A DNA stretch of 12,500 nt from Stramonita haemastoma (GCA_030674155.1 CM060318.1:83538243-83550742), one strand, 5' to 3'; counted from the stretch's first letter, positions 1 through 7,801 are shown. Numbers and translations are program-made. The notes: generated by a model not told the origin, from the sequence alone.

Positions 1-2
1 TC

Positions 3-140
3 AACCTATCTACCGTTGGCCGCCGCTCTTTCTCTATTTCTGGTTCATCAATCTGGAATGACCTCCCTCTCTCCCTTCGGCAAAAACCTACATATGACAC
101 TTTTAAATCCAACCTCAAGACACACTTGTTTCAAACCTAA
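3..140 (+). CDS. C-terminal end of LINE reverse-transcriptase ORF2 (partial at 5')
   Basis: Frame 3 is open from the window edge to a TAA at 138-140 and gives 45 residues. It contains SSIWNDLPLSLRQ followed by FKSNLKTHLF. The order IWN-LP-LR, then F-K-S-LK-HLF, is the usual C-terminus of ORF2 in CR1/L2/jockey-group LINEs, downstream of the reverse-transcriptase domain. No catalytic motif lies inside the window, so activity of the parent copy cannot be judged. There is no start codon to choose because the ORF is cut by the left edge. The visible part has no internal stop, so this end may be from a fairly young copy. Confidence 0.7.
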   Translation, partial: NLSTVGRRSFSISGSSIWNDLPLSLRQKPTYDTFKSNLKTHLFQT

Positions 141-228
141 GATTTTTGTCTTCTGTTTTCATCTCCTATTTGTCCCTGCCTTCAACGTTTGAAATTCCAT
201 TCACCCTGTCAAAATGTATAACCTCTAT

Positions 229-229
<1 letters not shown>

Positions 230-292
<63 letters not shown>

Positions 293-321
293 ATGTGTGT
301 GTGTGTGTGTGTGTGTGTGTG

Positions 322-408
<87 letters not shown>

Positions 409-426
409 CGCGCGCGCGTGTGTGTG
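230..426. repeat. (GT)n microsatellite with GC-dinucleotide interruptions
   Basis: About 195 bases are nearly pure GT. They are broken by a short TTAT interruption near 290 and by alternating GC blocks near 320-335 and 397-418. It lies inside the LINE 3' UTR. Alternating purine-pyrimidine DNA of this kind can adopt Z-form, and the mixed GT/GC blocks favour it. Apparent ORFs here are only Val-Cys or Arg-Ala dipeptide repeats. Confidence 0.97.
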
Positions 427-535
427 CTTTCGAATTTGCTAGAATTATTTATTGTCATTGGTTGTTTGTTGTGAGGGTCGATTGCAAGCGCTTTGATTTG
501 TTTTTACAAGATATAGCGCTGTATAAATTCCATGA

Positions 536-537
<2 letters not shown>

Positions 538-583
<46 letters not shown>
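538..583. repeat. (ATT)n tail of the CR1/L2-type LINE
   Basis: About 15 tandem ATT units directly follow the putative LINE 3' terminal motif. Short tandem repeats at the 3' end are expected for CR1/L2-group elements, which end in microsatellite tails rather than poly(A). The repeat marks the junction with unrelated downstream sequence. Confidence 0.9.
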
Positions 584-586
<3 letters not shown>

Positions 587-589
<3 letters not shown>

Positions 590-822
590 CCATTTAACAG
601 GAGGGAGGTGCGATGTTTCAGATTTCTAGGATAGATTCGCCATAAACTGCCAATTCTCTGAGCACCAATGATTGTATTGTAGCCACTAGTTTTTTCAGCA
701 GCTGCGCATATTTCGTGAACAGAGTAGTTTTTGTTGTCATCTGTAGTAACATCTGGCAGATTTCGACACGGTATGAAAACCGGAGGTGTACCTGAATCCC
801 CCTCTATTGAAGCAGAAGCCAT
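587..822 (-). pseudogene. ORF1/gag-like retroelement fragment interrupted by the LINE tail
   Basis: On the minus strand an ATG at 822 opens 78 codons that reach the ATT tail of the neighbouring LINE; beyond that, translation is only poly-Ile. The protein begins MASASIEGD and contains YSVHEICAAAEKTSG and [16 protein letters not shown]. The GAQRI-GLWRIY stretch resembles gag/ORF1-like proteins common in molluscan retroelements, where it precedes a zinc-knuckle region. That resemblance is from memory and not searched. The reading frame is lost where the LINE begins, so this looks like the 5' end of an element or gene into which the LINE inserted. A host exon cannot be excluded. The ATG is the first in frame, and a GC-poor, C-rich tract lies just upstream. 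Confidence 0.45.
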
Positions 823-1114
823 TATACAGTTCTACTGGAGACTGTCACAAGTGGGGAAAAGGGACCAGGATGGGGGGAAGGGGGGTGGGAGGTCTATAGG
901 TGACACTGATAACAAAATATGGTTAACTAAGACACCTTACCTGTCAACACCGTCTGTTTTAAACTTAAGAATGAACAACCACGTCATATTTGAGAGAGCG
1001 GTACACAAACAAAAACACAAACATCCAAAACTAGAAAACACTGAGTGCATCAGCAACCAGTCTGTTGAGACAGAGCAACAAGAAAATGTGACCTGCCTCT
1101 GTGAACTCTCATTC
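823..1114. other. Unassigned stretch between two minus-strand retroelement fragments
   Basis: Nothing was recognised with confidence here. It contains a G-rich run (about 855-893) and a 60-codon minus-strand continuation of the endonuclease reading frame that no longer resembles any endonuclease. A sequence resembling a 5' splice site, CAG followed by GTAAGG, occurs on the minus strand near 936-942, with no supporting exon. Confidence 0.5.
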
Positions 1115-1859
1115 ACGAAATCCACTAGTTTCTCTCCATTATCGTTGATGATACCAATTCCATGTTTGCCCATAACATGCTCTCTCCCGGTGTTGTCACT
1201 GCCCACCTTGGCATTCAAGTCGCCAAGGATGAGCAACATGTCATGAGCCAGATGCTCTCCACGGCTGTTTGGAGCTGATCCTAAAAATCGTCCTTGACCT
1301 CTGCATCTGCGTTTTCAGTTGGTGCGTAGCAGACTAGCACTGTCAGCTTGGTGTACTTGGAGTGGAATCTTGCTTTCTAAAGTCTTGATCCAAATGGTTT
1401 CCACTCTAGCAGTGTCTTTTCAGTCTTTCTGTTGAGGAGTAGTGCTACTCCCTCAGAGTGCTGGCCATTTGATCTTCCCGAGAAGACAATGGTATGTCCT
1501 GACGCCAGTCTCCTCTTTCCCGTGTCGGTCCATCTGACCTCGCTGACCATCAAGATGTCCAGATTGTAGTTGTCAAACTCTTTGACTAACTGGGGCATCC
1601 TGCCAGTCTGGTACAAGGTCTGGACGTTCCAGCACCCCACCCTCATCTTCTGTTTCAGCTTCAGTAAATCCGCTATCAGGGCGCCAGCTCCCTCTCGGGT
1701 TTGGCTGTCATCCGTCATTAGTCCAGTCGCCTGGTGTGCCTCATTACCATCGCCACCAATGTCGGATGCTCTAGTGTAGGTTTCTGTAACAGGCTTTTTT
1801 TCCATGATGGGGTTGTTAGCCCCATCATAACCTATTTTACCTCTAGGTGAGGTTTCCAC
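1115..1859 (-). pseudogene. RTE-like LINE apurinic-type endonuclease domain (inactivated)
   Basis: This is the endonuclease that nicks target DNA in RTE-like non-LTR elements, the family often annotated in animal genomes as craniofacial development protein 2-like. The frame from the ATG at 1859 has about 70 poorly conserved residues and then RVGCWNVQTLYQTGRM with the catalytic Asn at residue 78. DILMVSEVRWTDTG carries the catalytic Glu at residue 107. The same frame meets TAG at 1377-1379, runs on through KYTKLTVLVCYAPTE, and meets a second TAG at 1281-1283. A frameshift then moves homology to another frame, where LLILGDLNAKVG supplies the Asp-Asn motif (about 1201-1224). Similarity fades near 1115, before the expected SDH motif and the reverse transcriptase. 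It is plainly a pseudogene, recognisable over roughly four fifths of the domain. Confidence 0.85.
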
Positions 1860-1950
1860 CTTAGTCGCCTCTTACAACATGCCTGGATGGAGGGCAGAGG
1901 CTTTATTCTTACAATACTCGCTAAGCAAGTATACCCCACGAGCCTCAGGG
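1860..1950 (-). mobile_element. 5' leader of the RTE-like LINE
   Basis: Immediately upstream of the endonuclease ATG, the minus strand carries GTAAGAGGCGACTAAGGTGG and, further up, a GGCTCGTGGGGTATAC-type start. I recognise this leader as a common 5' UTR element of this LINE family in invertebrates, from memory and unchecked. It would make about 1945-1950 close to the element's true 5' end. Retention of a 5' end with loss of the 3' part is the reverse of the usual LINE truncation. Confidence 0.5.
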
Positions 1951-1957
1951 GGGCAGT

Positions 1958-2108
1958 TGGGAACAGATGACAAGATTTACAAAACTGCATACACACGGGG
2001 ACTGGATGTAAAAAAGCACATAAATGCTTATCTCATAATCCTTGATATAAAATAATAAGTAATAAATAAATAAATAAATAAATGAATAAATAAATAGATA
2101 AATAAATG
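1958..2108 (+). mobile_element. 5'-truncated tRNA-derived SINE, 3' module and AAAT tail
   Basis: From TGGGAACAGATGACAAGATT onwards this matches the 3' half of the full SINE at 6671-7032 read on its minus strand. Shared blocks include AACTGCATACACA, GGGGACTGGATG, AAGCACAT, and CTTATC-CAT-ATCCT-GATATAAAA. An (AAAT)n tail follows at about 2050-2108. The tRNA-related head and the middle are missing. The piece starts within about ten bases of the LINE 5' leader. Confidence 0.8.
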
Positions 2109-2223
2109 CATGTGAATACGGAATATGACATAGATGCTTACTTGACAATGCATTTTTATACTGTATGCGTTTGTAAAATGTCAATAGCATCCAGTCATCA
2201 TGCCAGTTGCTCTCATACCACAA

Positions 2224-2730
2224 ATGAACTGGTCAACAGATGACCATCCAGACTCACTACAGTCATTCAAACAAAACATCAATGTCTATTGTAAAGATGA
2301 AAACACTACTGACAAACCAAGAATAGACTGGAAATCTTCCATGGTGTAGGAGATGAAGGAATCAAGAGAAGAAATGCACATCTGGTCTTTCAGAGGCAGA
2401 CAAGCACATACCCACAAAACTGTGGGATGTTTTTTTGAAAGATAAGATCAAAACAAGCATCAATTTTTGTGTTCACCATCTCCAACTCATAGACTGCTGC
2501 CAGCACAGTAAAGAACCCATTGATGATTTTGTCCTTTGTGCCTAACAATAGCACAGAAACGTGTATCCATTACAGAAGAGTTAAAAAAGAATGACAGAAA
2601 AATTATATTGATAGTGTCTACTCCAATTAAACAATTCCTGCAAGACTTACTGGGCAGAACAAAGGGATACAAGCTATCAGTAACAATTGGTGAGGAGAAA
2701 CCATACGAGGCAACCATTGCTGGATAACAG
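2224..2730 (+). pseudogene. gypsy gag capsid remnant
   Basis: The best frame begins MNWSTDDHPDSLQSFKQ, which matches the start of invertebrate gypsy gag capsids, where a WD-TSEDL-LKTFKQ-like segment opens the domain. After a shift, another frame reads KLWDVFLKDKI, then INFCVHHLQLIDC, then EPIDDFVLCA and a stop. The final segment, in the third gag frame, is LLGRTKGYKLSVTIGEEKPYEATI, the familiar capsid C-terminal helix region that precedes the zinc knuckles. Gag packages element RNA. At least two frameshifts and several stops make the remnant non-functional. The pieces were matched by order and pattern, not by computed alignment. Confidence 0.7.
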
Positions 2731-2800
2731 CAAATCCATTAATTGAATCCAGGACAAAAGGCGTGGAAGAGAAAAATAACGTTGTCTGATCAGACATGGC

Positions 2801-2880
2801 TGTGGACACTGTAGGATCAGCAATGCGCCACAAAAATGCTCAGCATATGATGACACTTGCAATTATTGTAAGAAGAAATG
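2801..2880 (+). pseudogene. gypsy gag zinc-knuckle remnant
   Basis: In frame 2 the cysteines are spaced CGHC, eight residues, then CSAYDDTCNYCKKK. This is the two-knuckle arrangement C-X2-C-X8-C-PAYG-X2-C-X2-C of invertebrate gypsy gag. The histidine of the first knuckle is replaced by Asn, and the second knuckle is cut by a TGA directly after KKK. These knuckles would bind nucleic acid in an intact element. Frame 2 is also the frame of the protease that follows. Confidence 0.7.
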
Positions 2881-2989
2881 ACGCAGGCAAGGGATGTGTC
2901 ATCAGCGCAAGAGAATTGAACAGTCAGATAGAAAGTAGGCCTATACATCTCAGGAAAAAAACACAACAGAACTTGATGAAAAAAACTGC

Positions 2990-3420
2990 ATGAAATGGAA
3001 TCAGAACAGGAAGACGATGACATATCACAGGAACCATCTCACCATGCTGGGTGCCATTCAACCAGGAAAAACAAACCCACGTTCAATCAAATTGAAAATT
3101 GATGCAGGGGCCTCAGGTAACACCTTACCTCTCTGCACATTCGGGCAGATGTATGGAATGACATCTACATCCTTAATCCTAAGTCCACTGAAAAACACAC
3201 AGTTGACAGCCCATAAGTATAATGGACAAGAAATACCATGTATGGGGTCAATCAATCTTCAGCTTCCTCACCAGGAGAACTTCATCAAAGCAAAGTTTTT
3301 TTTATTGTGGACATGGATGGCCCAGCCATAATCAGTTTGCCTACGTGTGAAGAGATGAAATTTGTCACAATCCGCGTCAGTGAAATCAGGACAGAAGATA
3401 TTACCTCCCATCAAGGCCTG
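2990..3420 (+). pseudogene. gypsy retroviral-type aspartic protease remnant
   Basis: From 2990 frame 2 is open for 113 codons. KLKIDAGASGNTLPL (active-site triad DAG at residues 38-40, about 3101-3109) occupies the place of the usual D-T/S-G-A. It is followed by LKNTQLTAHKYNGQEIPCMG, the flap region. After a frameshift near 3275-3290 the homology continues as FFIVDMDGPAIISLPTCEEM, matching the conserved C-terminal segment around a FFVVD-PPILGL-TC pattern. In a live element this enzyme cleaves the Gag-Pol polyprotein. The Ala in the DxG triad, together with the frameshift, marks it as dead. Two fragments are joined here only by order. Confidence 0.75.
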
Positions 3421-3514
3421 AAGGTGCACTCTGCAGCACAGTTTCATAGGATTGGCAATTTAAAAAAAAAAGATGCAGAACTGTAAATGAAACCAGATGC
3501 TGAGTCATTTATTA

Positions 3515-3985
3515 ATGCGCCTTGAAAAAGTTCCATACATCTTCGAGAAGAACTCAAAACACTGCTGGATAAGACTGAGAGTCAAGGAATTTTAAGGAAG
3601 GTTACCGAGCATACTGACCGGAGCTCAAGTTTGGCATACTGTACAAAGAAGGATTGATCTTTGCGAATATGTATATACCCACAAAAACTCAACAATACTT
3701 TAAACATTGCTCACATAAAGTGCCAACAATAAAAGAAACCAATCCTAAATTTGTTGGTTCTACCGTTTTCAGTAAACTCAATGCAATAGCTGGATATTGG
3801 TCAGTCCCTCTGGAAAATGACAGTCAGCTGTTGAAAACATTCAGGACACCATTTGGCCAATATTGCAGGAAACATCTTCTGTTTGGAATTCGTATATCAC
3901 ATGACTTCTTTCAAGCCAAGATAGATGAAATACATGAAAATTTGTCAGGAGCTGTGGCCATTTCTGATGAGCCATCACAACCATT
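3515..3985 (+). pseudogene. gypsy reverse-transcriptase remnant, ending at the catalytic motif
   Basis: Pieces in two frames match the start of Ty3/gypsy reverse transcriptase in order. LREELKTLLDKTESQGILRKV and TEHTDRSSSLAYC fall in frame 1, broken by stops. STVFSKLNAIAGYWSVPL and FRTPFGQYCRKHLLFGI fall in frame 3 (3654-3992). In the second piece the first catalytic Asp position (FSKLD) is Asn. Where the YxDD box is expected, the sequence reads AISDE and similarity then ends. The palm active site is therefore altered and the rest of the polymerase, RNase H and integrase are absent. Confidence 0.75.
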
Positions 3986-3990
3986 ACAAT

Positions 3991-4665
3991 AGAGACACTG
4001 AACAATTATCATAATAAAACACTGCTGTAATTCCCAATTTACTGTTTAGGTGTATGTGATAAGGTCTCTTCTGAATCTTCTCATTACACTGCAATAATTT
4101 AACCCTCACAACCACTACAGCAGAGAAACTAACCAAGCTGACAACTGAAAGTTTGTATAAAAAAAACAACAACAAAATATTGAATAAAATTTTGGCATCA
4201 GTATTTTGACTGCATTGCACAGAGATGAAAACATTAGAAATACCAAGCAATGTATCATCTGCCATATTCACCTAACGATATTTGCTTCATTGTCTTCTGA
4301 ATTGCTATCACTATTAGCAAACACATGAACAAAATTAAACTTTTTTAACACGTAAGGAAAACATGGAAAAGATTGTGGTGGTATATTAATATAACTCTGA
4401 AAAGTTTACGATAGCATTCATAGTTATTACAGCTTTAAATCCAAAACTTGTAATCACAACCACGCAGAATCAGTTAAGCTCAGGCAATAGCTCCTATAGG
4501 AATGTGATGATTTCTGTTCACTATCTACCTGTCTCTGCAGCGTGAAGGATTTTTCCTGAACCATTTCCCTTTGTCTGGAGCCTTATGGGACAAAAACGAA
4601 TTAGACTGAACACCTAAGCCTTTCTCTATTTTGGATGAGACACTTTACCATACCTATTAGTGCTT
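3991..4665. other. AT-rich stretch without recognisable genes
   Basis: The stretch between the gypsy remnant and the LINE reverse transcriptase holds no coding or repeat structure that I recognise. A 95-codon minus-strand open frame at 3984-4271 has low-complexity Leu/Val/Ser content and no familiar motif. The gypsy element's lost 3' part or LTR might lie here, but no terminal repeat pairs were seen. Confidence 0.5.
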
Positions 4666-5250
4666 CCCAATTCACATTCCTCTGTTATTGAAGACAAAGG
4701 AGGAAATCTTTTCACGGAAAACAATGCCATCCTCCAACACTGGACAGAATACTGTGATGAATTGTATAACTACCCACTACGCCCAGATACCAACATAGTT
4801 TCTGACAAACCCCCTGAACACCAAGATAAAGACCCACCAATACTAAGGTGTGAAGCAGACACAGCTATTAAACAACTGAAGAAGGGGAAGCCCCCTGGAA
4901 TCAATAACATCCCAGCTGAACTCATAAAAAATGGAGGGAATGAAACAGCAAGGCGATTCACAGAACTTTGTCAGAAGATTCATGACACCAAAGAATGGCC
5001 AAAAGAATGGACACAGTCTCTTGTAATACCCCTGCCAAAGAAAGGAAACCTCAAGCAATGCCAGAACTACAGAACCATCAGTCTCAAGCCATCCTAGTAA
5101 GATCATGCTGCAGGTAGTCCTCAACAGACTGAAAAACCAAGCAGAAAAACTCCTGGCAGAAGAACAAGCGGGCTTTAGACCAAAACGCAGCACAATGGAA
5201 CAAATTTTCAATCTGAGAATTTTGATAGAAAAGCATCTCCAACACCAAAA
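4660..5250 (+). pseudogene. RTE-like reverse transcriptase, N-terminal part
   Basis: The frame open from 4660 to a TAG at 5095-5097 reads ILQHWTEYCDELYNY, then IKQLKKGKPPGINNIPAELI, then KEWPKEWTQSLVIPLPKKGN and NYRTISL. These are the fingers and early palm segments of non-LTR reverse transcriptases; the usual G-x-D-N of motif RT1 is G-I-N-N here. Just after RTISL a small deletion shifts homology to another frame (SKIMLQVVLNRL, EEQAGFRPKRSTMEQIFNLR). A second shift near 5250 moves it to the frame of the main RT segment. Its reading frame is therefore broken twice before the catalytic core. Confidence 0.8.
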
Positions 5251-5253
5251 GAC

Positions 5254-6204
5254 TTGTACCACAATTTCATAGACTTCAAAAAGGCCTTTGACATGGTGTG
5301 GCATGACGGCCTCTGGCAAGTACTCAGGCACTTCAACATTGACAACTGCCTCATTGAAGTCATCAAGGCACTGTACGAGAACGCAAGAAGTGCAGTTTTC
5401 ATGAACAATCACGTGGGCAAGTTCTTGAAGACCACGGTTGGGGTTCGCCAGGGCTGCCTTCTCTCACCTGTACTCTTCAACCTCTTCCTCGAAAACATCA
5501 TGACAGAGACACTGCAAAACCACCACACTTCCATCTCCATTGGTGGAAGACCCCTTTGCAACCTCAGATTTGCAGAATATGGCATGGAGGTCAGTACAGA
5601 AAAATCAAAGATCATGGTCAACAGCACAAGTAATGACATCACGGAAATAAAGATGAATGGAGAAATACTGGAAGAAGTGAGCCAATTCAAATACTTAGAC
5701 GCCATCCTAACAAAAGATGGCACATCAAACAATGAAGTGAAAGCTTGCATTGCAACAGCAACATCTGCTCTAGTCAGACTCGAGAGGATCATCAGAAGCA
5801 ACAACATCAGCTTCTGCACCAAATGCCACCTCTACAAGTCCCTCGTGATATCTATCCTCCTATATGGCTGTGAATCATGGACTCTGACAGCAGAGTTAGA
5901 GAGGATAATACAAGCATTGGAGAGCAAGTGCCACAGAAGACTCCTCAAAATATCATACAAAGAACACAAGACCAATAACTATGTGAAAGAAGAAATCAAA
6001 AAGCGTGTGGGCCCCCAAGAGCCTTTGTTCTCCACCATAAAGAGGAGAAAGTTGATGTGGTTTGGTCACACCACAAGACACAACACCTTAGCAAAAACCA
6101 TCTTGCAAGGAACAGTCGAGGGCAAGAGAAGAAGAGGCCGCCAAAAGAAATCATGGGTGACAACATCAAAGTCTGGACCGCCCACCCCCTGCAACACCTA
6201 CTAG
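5254..6204 (+). pseudogene. RTE-like reverse transcriptase, core and C-terminal part (active site deleted)
   Basis: A 316-codon open frame begins at the shift point, not at a true start codon. It has FIDFKKAFDMVWHDGLW, holding the first catalytic Asp, and then TVGVRQGCLLSPVLFN. It continues with ISIGGRPLCNLRFA, VSTEKSKIMVNST, ILLYGCESWTLT and the KRRKLMWFGHTTRH segment typical of RTE-type C-termini. Directly after LRFA the sequence jumps to EYGMEVS. Compared with copy B, 25 codons (75 bases) are missing in frame, including the Asp-Asp of the FADD box. The enzyme is thus dead despite the long open frame. A one-base deletion near 6155 (GGGTGACAAC against GGGTTGACAAC in copy B) then ends the ORF early, and a further TAG lies in the ancestral frame near 6209. 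Confidence 0.9.
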
Positions 6205-6286
6205 CCACATAGGATCTTGAAGCATGGAAAAAGATCTCTGTTGCATCTTCTCTCATGTCCCCCCTACGTCCTTTGGGACATGGGAC

Positions 6287-6305
6287 TGAGTGAGTGAGTG
6301 AGTGA
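6287..6305. repeat. (TGAG)n 3' tail of LINE copy A
   Basis: Just under five TGAG units follow the shared 3' terminal block. The same repeat, inverted, ends copy B at 11379-11398. Its presence at the same place in both copies shows it belongs to the element. Confidence 0.9.
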
Positions 6306-6670
6306 ATTCACACAAAGAACTTAAACTTAAAGATCATGCTTCAGCCACAGGTGTAGACAATTTCTGATTTTGTCCCCTACCCCACCTTGTTGAGGAAGAA
6401 CCAGAACTGCCTGGTTTGATAGGAATGGGCAGCAGCACCACTTGTTCTTCTGTGACCTGTCCTCCATACTAGGCAAATCCAGCATAAAATCAACACTTAT
6501 CCAAAATACTGGTCTTTTGTTTTGAACCCTTCATGGCAATTTTTGGAGAGTTCAAGTCTCTCTTAACTGGGGCTTTTAGTTTTACAGACTGAGTCTTATC
6601 CTTTTTCTGCTTTCTTTTTCTTATCCTCTATTTCCAACTAGCTCTGAGACTGATTAAACAGACTCTTCTA
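6306..6670. other. Unassigned stretch between LINE copy A and the SINE
   Basis: No gene was recognised. The minus strand can be read as a Lys/Arg-rich segment near 6570-6640, KRKQKKDKTQS, with stops close by. Because the SINE at 6671 separates this from the gag remnant at 7040, it might be the continuation of that element, but no diagnostic motif was found. Confidence 0.4.
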
Positions 6671-7032
6671 TTTTTTTATTTTTTTATTTTTATTTTATTC
6701 TTTTATATCGAGGATAATGGGATAAGTACTCATGTGCTTTTATTTCATCCAGTCCCCATGTGTATGCAGTTGTGTAAATATTGTCATCTGTTCCCACCGG
6801 CACACAATGGCCTACTCTTACGAAAAGCAGAACAGGATTTAACGTGTGTGCAAGATGTTCTTCGTGCGTTCGCACACGGGGCCTTGGTTAACAGTCTCCT
6901 CCGAAAGACTTTTGGGAAGAGTGAAATCAACACTGATGTCAACTCCAGGGGAAAAATCCCCTCCAACGGGAATCGAACTCGGGTCGTCAAATTGCCATTG
7001 CATTGTTCTGACCACTAGGCTATCCCATCCCC
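6671..7032 (-). mobile_element. Full-length tRNA-derived SINE
   Basis: Read on the minus strand, this is a complete SINE of about 360 bases. It has a tRNA-like head with both internal RNA polymerase III promoter boxes, an unrelated body, a 3' module beginning GGGAACAGATGACA, and an A/T-rich AAAAAT-type tail (about 6671-6705). Like all SINEs it encodes no protein and would be mobilised by a partner LINE. Possible but badly worn target-site duplicates flank it (about 6648-6669 and 7032-7053, sharing TCTTCT and TGAT). Two partial relatives lie at 1958-2108 and 9009-9213. Confidence 0.85.
6969..7022 (-). promoter_or_regulatory. RNA polymerase III internal promoter (A and B boxes) of the SINE
   Basis: On the minus strand the A box TAGCCTAGTGG (7012-7022) and the B box AGTTCGATTCC (6969-6979) match the tRNA consensus. 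They start 43 bases apart, the normal spacing in a tRNA gene without intron. The region between does not fold into an intact anticodon arm that I can assign, so the parental tRNA is not named. Confidence 0.85.
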
Positions 7033-7039
7033 AGTGATC

Positions 7040-7510
7040 TAATGTTTTCTTCTGACATAATTATCTGTTGCCTCAAAGCCGATGATACTGCAGTTTGATC
7101 AGTCCCATCTTTTTGTTCTTGCTCTCCTGCCAATCATCTCAGAGCTCTATTCCTTGTCTTGATGAAGGTCATTTGATGCCTCGCCCTTACCATACGCGTA
7201 CACAGCGCAGCTCCCTTCCTAAGACTGGGCAGAAAGGCCATTAATAAGTATGTCCCTCAACAGGTCAACAGTGAGGGTGTTTGCCTTCCTCATGTGGATG
7301 GTTCTCCCCAGGCCCTCAACACAGAAAAGTAGTCTACGACCTGTTCTCCTGGCAGTCAGTCCTGATCGTAGAAGGCAGACAGGAGAGTGGTGATCTGTCG
7401 CCTGTCACCAAACACATCTCAGAGGAATCTGATCACCGTCTCTGGGGTGTTAGTTTTGTTAGTGGTTTGTAGCAGTACCTTTCCACAAGCTGCGCCCTTC
7501 AGATGGCAGA
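7040..7510 (-). pseudogene. gag-like remnant of a second LTR retrotransposon
   Basis: The best minus-strand frame (about 7490 down to 7040) reads HLKGAACGKVLL, then TPETVIRFL, a stop, DVFGDRRQITTLLSAFY, a stop, PGEQVVDYFSVL and later FLPSLRKGAALCTRMV. It ends with MTFIKTRNRALR, a stop in place of Trp, and AGEQEQ. The pattern L-RGAA, FGD-R-LL--FY, GE-V-DY, LR, and F---R--A-RW is that of metazoan gypsy-type gag capsids, which assemble around element RNA. From the first stop onward five in-frame stops occur and all are TGA; an earlier TAA bounds the frame on its upstream side. The remnant ends at the SINE head. Another minus-strand open frame continues to 7689 without recognised similarity. Assignment is by pattern only. 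Confidence 0.5.
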
Positions 7511-7801
7511 CAGTGAATTAGCAGCAATTTCCTGTCACTGAGTAGGCCACCGAGACTCACTCTATTTGAGTGGAAGTCCTCTACTGACAGGGCTGTGAGC
7601 TCACCAGGTAAGTATTGCAGTTCAGGTGGTGGAAACATCATCTTATCTCCTGCACCTCGTGCACTATGGTAGTCTATTTGAGATGTCATTGTGTGGTTAA
7701 CAGAAACTATCTTGCTATACTGCTCACAGTGCCAGTCTTAAAATGTGCGTTTGAGTGGTAGTGGAATACACAGAAAGATACAGGCGTCAATAGGTTTGCA
7801 G

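Larger units (their letters stand above)
1..585 (+). mobile_element. 3' end of a CR1/L2-type non-LTR retrotransposon (LINE)
   Basis: This is the terminal part of a LINE on the plus strand. It has the last 45 codons of the reverse-transcriptase ORF (3-140), then a 3' UTR, then an ATT-repeat tail (about 538-583). Just before the tail the 3' UTR carries a GCGCTGTATAAAT-like motif, which resembles the GCGCTATATAAAT end of many CR1/L2-group elements in aquatic animals. A long GT/GC microsatellite (230-426) splits the 3' UTR. The element continues beyond the left edge of the window. The protein tail and the ATT tail are read directly; the clade name is inferred from those ends only. Confidence 0.7.
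2224..3990 (+). mobile_element. Degenerate Ty3/gypsy-type LTR retrotransposon internal region (gag-PR-RT)
   Basis: Four retroelement domains follow each other on the plus strand in canonical order: gag capsid (2224-2730), two zinc knuckles (2801-2880), aspartic protease (3050-3390) and the start of reverse transcriptase (3515-3985). The best reading frame changes several times and stops are frequent, so the copy is dead. No LTR, primer-binding site, RNase H or integrase was recognised on either side. Similarity stops at the reverse-transcriptase active site. Confidence 0.8.
4670..6305 (+). mobile_element. RTE-like LINE copy A: 5'-truncated reverse-transcriptase region and 3' tail
   Basis: Homology begins near 4680 (SVIEDKGGNLFTE), just upstream of the reverse transcriptase. 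It runs to the 3' end, where GGGACATGGGAC is followed by a TGAG tandem repeat. The endonuclease half is absent, as expected from 5' truncation during reverse transcription. From about 5268 to the tail it is nearly identical to copy B at 11379-12500 on the other strand. Short tandem-repeat tails are typical of RTE-clade elements. Confidence 0.85.

Noticed and set aside
146..629. Three overlapping open frames of about 86-132 codons rich in Cys-Val or Ala-Arg dipeptides
   Set aside because: They are translations of the GT/GC microsatellite and ATT repeat and have no protein-like composition outside the repeats.
936..945. CAG/GTAAGG splice-donor-like site on the minus strand
   Set aside because: The sequence upstream shows no host-protein similarity and no matching acceptor. 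Such matches occur by chance.
3984..4271. 95-codon minus-strand ORF starting MNMADDTLLG
   Set aside because: It has low-complexity Leu/Val/Ser composition and no domain, homology or supporting splice signals. It is likely a chance frame in AT-rich DNA.
6969..7022. A functional tRNA gene on the minus strand
   Set aside because: The A and B boxes are good, but no complete cloverleaf or acceptor stem pairing is visible. The sequence continues into a SINE body and tail, and partial copies exist nearby.
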